Origin: Marthasterias glacialis
Taxonomy: Eukaryota; Echinodermata; Asteroidea; Forcipulatida; Asteriidae
DNA length: 64,000 bases
Reading direction: 5' to 3'
Assembly (NCBI GenBank): GCA_911728455.2
Contig: OU452238.1
Coordinates: 11,037,565-11,101,564, forward strand
The translations under genes were made by a program, and so were the position numbers. Position 1 is the stretch's first letter; every line of letters begins with the position of its first letter. Positions 1 through 11,100 of the stretch are shown here, piece by piece. The notes below the pieces were generated by a model. The model did no database searches. It worked only from the letters and a program-made list of their open reading frames with translations, and was not told the origin of the DNA.

Positions 1-378
1 AGGTAATAACCTCCCAACCTCATTCTAACACATGACACAAATGTTCTAACCTGCAAAACAGTGTTCAAACTAACTCATTATTAATGATGCATGGTATGAT
101 TTTTGTGTTTAGAGGAGGAAACATTTCTGCACAAATGATTTACCTGTAGAGAGAAACAAGTAATTGCCTGGTTAGAAAATAATATAGTTTCTCACATTGT
201 GCAGTATATCAGGAAACACTTAGCTGCAGTAAATATGCATAGCCCAACTGGGCTAGGAATGCAACCCAAGGTGTTTCTCATAGCTAAGATGTCACTAGAA
301 AATAATAAAAATTTGCATTTTTACATTTTTTAAATAGACAATAAATGAATTGGAATGTTAAATAATAAATGAGTAAAA
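1..378. other. AT-rich non-coding sequence
   Basis: I see no exon, no clear repeat unit and no RNA gene here. The stretch is AT-rich and ends at the CTAG terminus of the Helentron-like copy that begins at 379. Confidence 0.5.
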
Positions 379-1768
379 CTAGAAATAAGATTTTGTGGCA
401 TCACAAAAACTAAGTGTTCGGAGTGTGATGTATTAAAAATTATTTGATGTGTAAAAAGTTAAATGAAATTAAAAGTTAATCCAACTTAAATATAAGAAAA
501 TATGAAGAAAAACATACGTTAAATTAAGCTTTATAATATAATATTTAATTTGAACATCCGGTTTGGACAGGAACCTCTAACCACTTTTAAATGAGGTACT
601 TCCGGTTGGACCGGAAGTAGAGTTCAGAGAGGTCACGCAATATGTAACAAAGAAGGAACTTCCCTAACCTTTGTATTTGGTGAAAGAATCATGTTCCTAG
701 CTCTTACCATGTATAAATGAGGAGCTACTTCCGGTTTGATCTTAAGTAGAGGTCACAGAGGTCACCCATTGTGCAACAGAGAAGGACCCTCCCTAACCTT
801 GGTATGTGGTGAAAGAATCATGTTCCTAGCTTTCACCATTTTTAAATAAAGAGCTACTTCCGGTTTGACCGGAAGTAGATGTCAGAAAGGTCACTTAATG
901 TTTCACAAATGAAGACCTTCCCTTATCCTTGATATTTCTCGAAATAATCATGTTCCTAACTCTAACCACTTTTACATGAGGAGCTACTTCCGGTTTTACC
1001 GGAAGTAGAGGTCATAGAGGTCACCCAATGTGCAACAGAGAATGACCTTTCCTAACCTTGGTATTTGGTGAAAGAATCATGTTCCTAGCTCTTAGCAATT
1101 TTATATAAAGAGCTACTTCCGGTTTGACCGGAAGTAGATGTCACAGAGGTCACTTATTGTGTCATAAAGAAAAACCCTCCCTTACCTTGACATTTGTCGA
1201 AAGAATTAAGTTCATATCTCAAACGGTTGATTTTTTGTTGATTTTTTAAGTTTTAAATAAGCCCTGTATTAAAGACTTACAAAGCGTGGAGCGTGCACCT
1301 GGAAAAGAGACTAAGAACAACGTGTGGTTAATGTGCATAGCAATGGGGCATCGATGTCACACAGCCACGCACACACAAGTACGTGTTTTTCCAACTTCCG
1401 TTTGAACCGGAAGACAAGGTCAAATTGGGGTCATGTCTGTGAGGCGTTTACGCAGTTTTTAATGACCTTTCCGATGATGTATAGATTGTAAAAATCCATT
1501 GTGTACTTCAGGAGTTATGAATTTTTGAAATAATAAACTTTGATTTAATGTAATTCGACACCTGATGACGTCATCATGACGTCACTCAAGCGGTTTCCTG
1601 TCCTAGTGATGTTCTAACTGTGTGTGAAGTTTGAAGTTTGTGTGACTTTAAGAAGTGTGCATTTGTTAGCGGACAACGGTTGGGGAGAAGAAGAAGAAGA
1701 AGTTAAAAAAAAAAAAAAAAAAAAAGAACAAAATCAAGAGGTGTTCCGGGCTGAGTGCCTGTACACCT
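379..1768 (-). mobile_element. Helentron/Helitron-like non-autonomous element, copy H1
   Basis: Read on the - strand, the element starts with AGGTGT at 1768 and ends in CTAG at 379, followed by T. A 7-bp hairpin, TTTTGTG/CACAAAA, lies just inside the 3' end, and CCGAACACTT lies inside that. The 5' start AGGTGT and the 3' subterminal CCGAACAC are inverted copies, the asymmetric arrangement described for Helentron-type elements. There is no coding capacity. The interior holds TGACGTCA-type palindromes and a 128-bp tandem array. Class is inferred from end structure; family membership is shown by copies at 6885-9283 and 40418-42091. Confidence 0.6.
590..1160. repeat. About 128-bp tandem repeat with ACTTCCGGT/ACCGGAAGT palindromes
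   Basis: Five imperfect units inside H1. Each contains an inverted pair, ACTTCCGGT and ACCGGAAGT, separated by about 3 bases, then GAGGTCAC, then a line resembling AGAATCATGTTCCTAGC. The palindromes begin near 600, 729, 855, 986 and 1115. A single related unit recurs in opposite orientation near 9130-9200. Confidence 0.8.
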
Positions 1769-1794
1769 AAAAATAATAATTAATATTAAAGTGG

Positions 1795-2100
1795 TACCCG
1801 CTGCTAATTACAGGACTCGAACTGGCGTCTTGTTAACGTGCATGCTTGGTGTTTTAGTGGTGAATCATCTGCTGTAGAGTTGCAGTGCTCGTGGGTTGGA
1901 ATCCCACCAGGTAGATGCCTGTGGAAATATCACTGCAGGACTCTGGAAAGCATTGAGTATGCATAGTGTGGGAGAGAAAAATACAACAACATTTATTATG
2001 ACAGTGAAAATAGTTTGTTGTAGTGAAAATAACAATGGTGATAACAATAATAATGGACTGGTGTAATAATAATACCGGGGTCTTATATAGCGCATGTATA
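1795..2100 (+). repeat. Possible tRNA-derived SINE fragment
   Basis: GGTTGGAATCC at 1894-1904 resembles a pol III B box and follows a tRNA-like stretch, but the A box is poor and no fold was tested. The stretch ends with TTATATAGCGCA near 2072, a string also found in the SINE at 22412-22762. The relationship is weak. Confidence 0.3.
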
Positions 2101-2186
2101 CTAATAAGATACTGAAGGCTCTTACTGTTTTAGACAGGTTTTTGAATTTTAGTTTAAATTATGAAACCCATTTACATAGCACCTCT

Positions 2187-3398
2187 GACAGGGTAGTTCT
2201 GATGGGCAGCTTTGACAGGTAGCTCTGACATGTAGCTCTGATGGGTAGCTCTGAAGGATAGCACTGAAGGGTTGATCTGAAGGGTAGCTCTGAAATGTAG
2301 ATCTGAAGGGTTGATCTGAAGGGTTGATCTGAAGGGTAGCTCTGATGGGTAGTTCTGACGGGTAGCTCTTACGGGTAGCTCTGACGGATAGCTCTGACGG
2401 GTAGCTCTGACGGGTAGCTCTGATGGGTAGCTCTGACGGGTAGCTCTGACTGGTAGCTCTGACGGGTAGCTCTGACGGGTAGCTCTGACGGGTAGCTCTG
2501 AAGGGTAGCTCTGACGGGTAGCTTTGATGGGTAGCTCTGAAGGGTAGCTCTGATGGGTAGCTCTGACAGGTAGCTCTGACGGGTAGCTTTGATGGGTAGC
2601 TCTGAAGGGTAGCTCTGAATGGTTGATCTGAAGGGTTGATCTGAAGGGTAGCTCTGATGGGTAGTTCTGAAGGGTAGCTCTGATGGGTAGCTCTGAAGGG
2701 TAGCTCTGAATGGTTGATCTGAAGGGTTGATCTGAAGGGTAGCTCTGATGGGTAGTTCTGAAGGGTAGCTCTGATGGGTAGCTCTAACGGGTAGCTCTGA
2801 CGGGTAGCTCTGACGGGTAGCTCTGACGGGTAGCTCTGACGGGTAGCTCTGACGGGTAGCTCTGACGGGTAGCTCTGACGGGTAGCTCTGACGGGTAGCT
2901 CTGACGGGTAGCTCTGACGGGTAGCTCTGATGGGTAGCTCTGACGGGTAGCTCTGACGGGTAGCTCTGACGGGTAGCTCTGACGGGTAGCTCTGAAGGGT
3001 AGCTCTGACGGGTAGCTCTGACGGGTAGCTCTGACGGGTAGCTCTGACGGGTAGCTCTGACGGGTAGCTCTGACGGGTAGCTCTGACGGGTAGCTCTGAC
3101 GGGTAGCTCTGACGGGTAGCTCTGACGGGTAGCTCTGACGGGTAGCTCTGACGGGTAGCTCTGACGGGTAGCTCTGACGGGTAGCTCTGACGGGTAGCTC
3201 TGATGGGTAGCTCTGACGGGTAGCTCTGACGGGTAGCTCTGACGGGTAGCTCTGACGGGTAGCTCTGACGGGTAGCTCTGACGGGTAGCTCTGAAGGGTA
3301 GCTCTGACGGGTAGCTCTGACGGGTAGCTCTGACGGGTAGCTCTGACGGGTAGCTCTGACGGGTAGCTCTGACGGGTAGCTCTGATGGGTTCCTCTGA
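2187..3398. repeat. 13-bp minisatellite, about 93 units
   Basis: The unit is GACGGGTAGCTCT. The right half (about 2790-3390) is almost homogeneous. The left half carries variants (gaaggg, gatggg, and units reading ggttgatct) and a 7-unit, 91-bp higher-order block repeated at about 2618 and 2709. Because 13 is not a multiple of 3 and the unit has no stop codon on the - strand, all three - frames stay open for long runs, giving a 13-residue periodic peptide. This follows from the unit's composition and I do not regard it as a gene. Confidence 0.95.
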
Positions 3399-5058
3399 CA
3401 TTAAAGACAGGACTAAAGAGCACAAAGTCCTTGGTTTTTGAAGGGAATTTAACAGACCATATTTAATCATGATCACATCTAAAGAGTACCCAATTGATTG
3501 GCATCAAGCTAAACCTTCCCATCCATTAACACTTCACTTCACCCAACCATATGCATAGCTGCCAACTCTTCTGGAGTATGCGGGAGATTCACTGAAAATG
3601 TGTTAGTTCCCCCAATCCCGTATTGTAAATTTTTCTTACAAAATATTTTATCAGTTACCAGTAACTTTTTTTAACTGGGCTAAAATCCTAAACATATTGC
3701 TTTTTTTCATATTGGCTGATATCAAGATCTCTGTGACAGAACTTAAAAATAAAAAAATTCTTGTCAATAAATACAAGGTTGAGGTCTCAGAAAAAAAGGA
3801 ATGACATGTTTTCCCGTTGTTTCAGTTTATGCTTACCAAATATTCAAAAGGACCTACAACCAAAACAGCTTTGGTTAAGGCTGCAAACCTACACCTAGGC
3901 ATTAACCAGCTTGACACACATGTATTTCTAAACAAAAATTTTCTGCTATGCATTTTCCTTAACTTTGATTTGTCTCAATCTTCATTTGCCTAATACAGTA
4001 TCCTGATGGAAGGTGGTGCTATATAAAGAACAAAATACTGTTTCTTTTGATTATCATTATTAACTATCATGCGATGTATTTGCTTTCCATTACTTCAGTG
4101 CCTCCAGGTTGCATTATTAAGACAGAGCAGACTTGATTATGTCTGTAAAACTATATATAATGTGCCTGGTGATTTTTTTATATTTTTTTTTGATTTTTAT
4201 TTTTTTTTTGGGGGTGGGCATTGCTTGTTAGTGGTGGGCCCTGGGCCGTGTTTTTTTAAATGAATTACATGCATCTGGATTTTGTATGGGGGGCGGGGGC
4301 ACCAGCATCAGTTAATTTTTCTTTCCTTGCTACCTATTTGTACATATTTATTTTATATCTATATAGAAATATATTAAATCAACTTAGGTCTCAAACACCA
4401 TACAAGTCTCTACATCTAATCTAACCAGCACTTATGCCGGGGTCACTGCACCAATCCAAGTAAATACACAGATTTGTCATACATGTACATTTATGCTAAT
4501 AGACAATTGTGGAGTCAAACACTTAATGAATAGTGATACGAACCTGAAATGACAGTGAATTCCATTTCGTTCTGGCAGTTAATTCTGAAAATTAAGAAAT
4601 GTGAGCTAATTGCTGGCATGCATTGAAGGTTGTATGCTGATGAAGTAAGAAAACATTGAAATGAAAACTCATTGTCAACTAGGCCAGCTAACAGACTGCC
4701 CCCCCCCCCCACAGCAAACAAATGTAAAAATAAATCAATAAATAGTTATCACACCATCTGACAAAGATTTAAACTATTTCAGTTGACATATCAGTTGACA
4801 TATCCACAAGTATGATAGCTGAAGTGCATTTAAGGATATTTGAAATAACTTGAAATAAGTGACTGGTAACAGATGAGATTTAAAATTAATACAGAGTTAA
4901 AAAACATCCTGATATCAAAGACATCACTGTAAGATTAGTTCAAAATTTGAACCACCTATTGAGCTACCTCCCTCAACAAACCTTTGTGTACAAAAAATAA
5001 ATAAAAATAAAATAAAATCTTTAATTTATTAATGCTCAGTAACATTTTTCTTCCACAG
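3399..5058. other. Non-coding sequence upstream of the first visible PRKAG exon
   Basis: No exon homologous to the PRKAG N-terminus was recognised. The stretch holds simple T-rich and G-rich runs (about 4170-4300), a C run near 4700, and a polypyrimidine tract leading to the splice acceptor at 5057-5058. Confidence 0.5.
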
Positions 5059-5159
5059 AAGCTGAAGAAATGACCTTTGTCCGATTCATGAAGAATCACA
5101 AATGTTATGAAATTATTCCTACAAGTGCCAAACTAGTGGTCTTTGATGTGCAACTTCGG
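5059..5159 (+). CDS. PRKAG: PRKAG exon, [14 protein letters not shown] region
   Basis: The acceptor is ttccacag and the donor gtgagt. The exon enters in phase with two leading bases and ends on a complete codon. It encodes the stretch leading into CBS1, with [14 protein letters not shown] and [10 protein letters not shown]. This is the first exon of the gene that I can recognise, so the initiator is further upstream. Confidence 0.95.
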
Positions 5160-8100
5160 GTGAGTAATTTTATGAAATGTAAATATTGACCAAAAAATAT
5201 GCATGAAAATGAATATTGAATTTTTGGGTGAACAAAGAAAAGTTTACCAGAACAGGTCTGGAAGAATTATTAAGAATAATAATAATCTTTTTTCTTTGAG
5301 GGTACCCCTGGCACAAAGAAGCCCAGAATTTACAACGCCAAGAGAAGAAAGATTCTCTTCATTGGATCGTCCGTTTTATTTCTCGACCGAGAAAATGTCA
5401 AATTCATGCAGTGTGAATTGCAAAACATCGGCCAGTACCTATCATAGGCACTAAACACAGAACCATGGCTCAATGGCTGGCCCAGTCTGACTTACCTCCA
5501 TTGAGTCGAAATACAATGAGCGAACAATAGTGGAAGCCTCTTGATGCCTCGTAATCCCTTTCTTGGAACAAAAGGACAAAGGTCTATAATAGGGGATTAC
5601 ACAAAAAACGCCTCTCAATCGCCACAAAATCCTACTATAATCCACAAACTAGAAATATATTCAAGACCTTTTTGTGTGTGGGTGAATAGGCAGCTTGTGT
5701 GTGGTCTGTGCATACTCCGCAGTTGAACGTCCGCGCTACCTTTGCTCAGGTGGTCCAAAATTACATAATGACGTCTTTACACAGTTTCCTTTTCCAGGCA
5801 GGGGAAACATTTGCGTGTGTTCACGTCATCCGGTTTGAACTGTTTTCTAAGTGGTTTTGTCAAAATTAATCCAGGACAGATAATCGCAAAAGATTTTTCC
5901 AATGTCAAATTTTTGTTGGAGCTCCCTCGGATTCTGTTTAAAGGGGACACATTGTTTTATTCACTGAATGGAATGCAGTTCTCTGACGCACCCTGCTGAG
6001 CACTCTGCAGTTTGGTTGATTAAATAAATAAAGTGTAAACAAACTTGCAGTTTGGAGTGAGCTGAAAGGTTTGGAGGTCATTAGACATGCAGTGTAGTGG
6101 AGTTAACAATCCAGTGTATTTACTTTCTCTGTTGTGTAAACCATGTGTGAACAAAACATGCACAAACTAGAAATTTAGAGTTTTTTGTTTTACTCGCTGA
6201 ATGGAATGTAGTTCTCTGACGCACCCTGCTGAGCAGGCACAAACTAGTAAATTTGTATATTAATATAATAACCTGATTTTAAGGCCCTTCAACGATTCTA
6301 CAAATTTTTACAATTTGTGACCCAATTTGACCTTCACTTCCAGTAAAAACCGGAAGTATAAGTTTGTACATACAAAAATATGTATGTTATTAATGAAACG
6401 TGGTACGTTAATAATCATTACATCAATATAAAGCTCTCGGGCTATTCTAGATATCATGTACAAAGTGTGACCCCATTTGACCTTTAGTTCCTGTCAAAAC
6501 CAGAAGTTGAAGTTTCATATGACAAACCTTCATGCATAAAGATCAACAAAAGGTACTAATAAATATTTTGCCCGCCAGCATAGCACAAGAGACAAAAAAC
6601 TTGCACACAATATTGACCTTAAAATTTTCAATTACGCAACCACTTTATTACGTTTAAGCCGAACACCGTGAGTTTGTTCACTTCTTCTCACTGGCGATTG
6701 GCCGGTTTCAAAAGCACACTTCCGAAGGGCATATAACCTTGAAACTTCAAACATAGGTTGTATATAGCAAGGAGACAAAACAGTTTTTGTGATGTCATGA
6801 TGATGTCATCAGGTGTCGAATTACATTAAATCAAAGTTTATTATTTCAAAAAATCATAACTCCTGAAATACACAATGGATTTTTAGGTGTTCGGGCATTC
6901 AGCCCGGAAAAACTCTTGATTTTGTTCGTTTTTTTGTAGTTTTTTTTTAATACACCTTCTTCTCCCTGAAGGTTGTCTGGTTTCAAAAGCACACTTCCGA
7001 AGGTCATATAAAGTTGAAACTTCATACATAGGTAGTATATGGCAAGGAAACGAAACCGTTGTTGTGATGTCATGGTGACGTCATCAGGTGTAGAATTACA
7101 TTAAATCAAAGTATATTATTTCAAAAAATCATAACTCATGAAGTACACAATGGATTTTTACAATCTATACATCATCTGAAAGGTCATCCAAAAACTGTGT
7201 AAACGCCCTACATACATAACCCCGATTTGACTTTGTCTTCCGGTTCAAACCTGAAGTTGAACATTTTTGAAAATTTCAAAAATTCATATTTTAAGAAGTA
7301 CTTATCACATGATCACAAATCTTACATCAGATTGTAGAGAATTGAGCCTTCTCAAACTTTTGCATTGAGGTGACACCAATTTGAACTTTACTTACGGTTC
7401 AAACGGGACGCTAATGCAAATTATTTGTTAATGTGCATTCAAGCGTGTCCGACATTGCTTTAGAAAATCCAATGCCGTTATACATGTCCTTGTGTGTGCG
7501 TGGTTGTGTGACATCGATGCCCCATTGACATGTACATTAACCACGCGACGTTCTTAGTCTCTTTTCAAGGTGCGCGCTCCACGCTTTGTTAGTTTTTAAT
7601 ACAGCCGCCCATGTTTACCGCGTTAAGTCAAATGTCGGCATTCAAAGTGTAATATTTCAAAAACCATATCACTGAAACTACGGAAGTCATTTTCACAATC
7701 TATACACCATATGACAGGGCTTAAAATATTTCACAGCGTTGTAGTGTTATGACCCCGATTTGAAAACTGGAAGTTGTAACTAAACGAATTATACAGCCAA
7801 TGTGGTAGAAAATATAACCATGGTTTCTGTGCATTTAATGTTAAGTGACAGCTGAACTTTTTAAATAAAATTTTAATGACGTCATCACATGTCCCAGCGC
7901 CCTCTATTGGCAGGTTTACAAACATAAGAATTTACAATTTTTAAACCAAAGGCCATATTGACTTAAAACTTGGCATATAGTTGAAAAGTAGCCTAAGGAC
8001 TTCACAAAAGCCATGACGTCATGATGATGTCATCAAATGTTGAATTAGGTAAATTCAAAGTTTAATACTTGAAAAATTATTAGCTCCAGAACTAAATAAA

Positions 8101-11100
8101 ATTTTTCCGTAATTTTTTCTTATATGATACCTGGAAAAATTATACCAAGCTTACTTAACATGACCCCACTTTGACCTTTATATCGGGTTCAAACTGGAAG
8201 TGGCATTATAAAAATCTTAAAACAAATTAGGTTGTAAATTTGATCATATTTTTTGTGTCTGAAATCTTTTTTGACATCTAACCTTTTTAAGAAACTGTTG
8301 GTGACGTCATCAAATCTCACGGCACTCTCTAGCGGCGGGTTTAAAAATATAGATGTACTGACATTGGGTTCCACACGTCCATTACCAAGGCACGCATGAA
8401 ACAATATCATCATATATTTGTAGATGAAACCAGGCTTCAGCATAAAAGCCGATGACTTCACCATGTAACAAACGCCCGAACACCTCTGTGTTTGTACCAA
8501 CAAACACTTATATCTAGTTACAATCTATATATCATGGGAAAGGTCTTTCGTAACTCAATAAATGCCTTACTGACATGACCCCAATTTGACCTTGTCTTCC
8601 GGTTCATACCTGAACTTGAAAACTTCAAAAATTCATATTTTAGGAAGTACTAAAGTTACAAATCTTACATCAGATTGTAGAGAATTGAGTCTTTTCAAAC
8701 TTTTGCATTGAGGTGACACCATTTTGACCTTTACTCTTGTTCAAACCGGGCGTTTGAACCACACTGATATAAAAAATCCAATGCCATTATACATGTACAC
8801 GTGCTTGTGTGTGCGTGGCTGTGTGTCTTCAAAGCCCCACTGACATGTACATTAACTGCGCGATGTCCTTAGTCTCTATTCAAGGTGTGCGCTCCACACG
8901 TTGTTAGTCTTTAATACAGCCGCCCATATTAACTGCATTAAGTCAAATGCCGGCATTCAAAGTGATATTTCAAAAGACCATATCTCTGAAACTACGAAAG
9001 CTGTTTTCACAATCTATATGCCATATAAAAGGGCTGAAAGTACTTCACAAAGATATACTAAAATGAGACCTGATTTGACCTAGTTTCCTATCGAAACCAG
9101 TAGATCAAAATTCAAAGTTCATTTAAAAATGGTTAGAGCTGGGAACATGATTCTTTCACCAAATACCAAGGTTTGGGAAGGTCCTTCTCTGTTGCACATC
9201 TCTGAAACTACATCAAATTACATTTTTAACTACCATAATTCCGAACACCTTGTTTTTGTGATGTCACAAAAACTTATGGCTAGTTTTGTAATTGTTAAAC
9301 CTTGTGGTTAAACATATACCATTGTGAACAACAAATGTGTGCAGGGTTGATGGTATTTTCACATTTTTATTCAACTACTTGTGGCTGGATCACTGCATTG
9401 ACTTGATAGGTGTGTTGCTAGTGGATGTGTCGGATGATGGCTGTACATACATTTTATTGCTTAAACATGAGCACTTTGATATACAAACATGACTCTGAAG
9501 TGTTTCTAAAAATATTTGTAAAACGTTTTTTTAATGATGTAGGCCTACACCAAATTATAAAGATATATTTTGTTTGTGTGCTGAATTTCATTTCATGGCT
9601 GGTTCTTGAGATGTAAATGTCTAGCTGCAAATCCTGGAATTGGTTAAAGAGCGAAGAACTGAAGAAGGAAACTGAGGGCTTGATTTTAATATTGCAGCGC
9701 AAGATCAGTCTCTAAAGACAAATATAATGAAGGCGAGGATAGAGAAATCAAACGTCTCTTCTATGTGTAGAATGTGTAATAGGGCAGAAGAGATTGTAGT
9801 CAGCAATTGTTGTATGATGGCCCAGACGGAGTAGGAAGGAAGACATGACAAGTTGGCTAAGGTGATTCACTGGGATCTGTGTAAGAAGTATGGTGTCCAG
9901 GTGTATGCGAAGTGGTAAGACCATGTTCCAGAGAAAGTTGTAGAGACCGACCAGGTCAAGATCCTCTTTGACTTCAACTTTCAGACTGGTTATGTTACAG
10001 AACATAGAATTCCGGATGTTGTAGTCTTAGATAAGGCAAAGAAGATGTTTCATCTCATCAACATAGTTGTGCTGGGTGATAGAAGGGTAGCTTCTAAGGA
10101 GATGGAAAAGATCCAGAAGTATCAGGACTTTTCCAGGGAACTTCGTAAGATTTGTCAGGTGAAAGTGAAAGTAGTCCCTGTGGTGGTTGGAGCACTTGGC
10201 ACCATTCCGAAGGCACTGAAGAAGCATCTAGATCAAATTGGCACAACTGTAGATCTGCTGCAGAAGGGTCAGGAACAGCAAGGCCAGGTGCAGGTTGATG
10301 TAGTAATTTAGTTTTTTTGCAGTCTGATGGTCAGTCCAAAGGCTTTGGCTGATGCTGAGAGGCAGTGGATGAGGTCTTGTAAGTTGTGTAATAATACTAA
10401 CAGTGTACATTTATAATGCGCCATGTCTGTCATAAATGACACTCCTGGCGCCGAATTATCAAATCTGGTGGAGATTGTTACAGATGATTTTATGAGACGA
10501 AGCAACCATAATACAACACCTTGAAAGGGATACAAGGTGAGGTGGTGCATATTGCTGCCAGACCATGCCAGAAACACCAGGACAAGCCCCTTCTCTTCAT
10601 GATAAGTGTACTGGGTTCTTTTACGTGCATTACACAACACAAGGGACCAACGGCTTTACGTCCCATCCGAAGGACGAAGCAATAATGGTTAAGTGTCTTG
10701 CTTAAGGACACAAGTGTCACGACTGGGACTCGAACCCACACTCTGCTGATCAGAAACACCAGAGCTTGAGTCCGGTGCACTTGACAGCTCGGCCACGACA
10801 CGACACGTGTTTGTTATGTGCTGTAAGGGTGCTGTCGTCTGCAAAGAGGAAGTCCATTACAAGTGACTTTAGTTTTGGCCTTCAGATGCCGCAAGTCAAA
10901 GAAGCAGCCGTCACTTCTCTAGCAGATGGTTATGCCTGCATCTGACTTGGAGAGTGTGGCAAACAGCATAGTAACAAACAGGAGGCTAAGCCTTGCTTGA
11001 CCCCGTTAGAGACTGGTAAGGGGTCAGATGTGGCACCGTTTTCCATAACCTATAAAAATATTTTTTGTCCAAGTGATAACTCAAGAAGGACTTGGCATTT

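Noticed and set aside
2149-3476. Long - strand frames of 424 and 230 codons with RATRQSYPSELPV repeats
   Set aside because: They are produced by a stop-free 13-bp tandem repeat that is open in all three - frames. There is no splice or promoter context and no recognisable protein.
10713-10807. tRNA-Leu gene
   Set aside because: The tRNA-like head continues into a SINE body, recurs at 22700-22762 and 61910-61993, and has drifted in the stems. It is a SINE promoter, not a functional tRNA gene.
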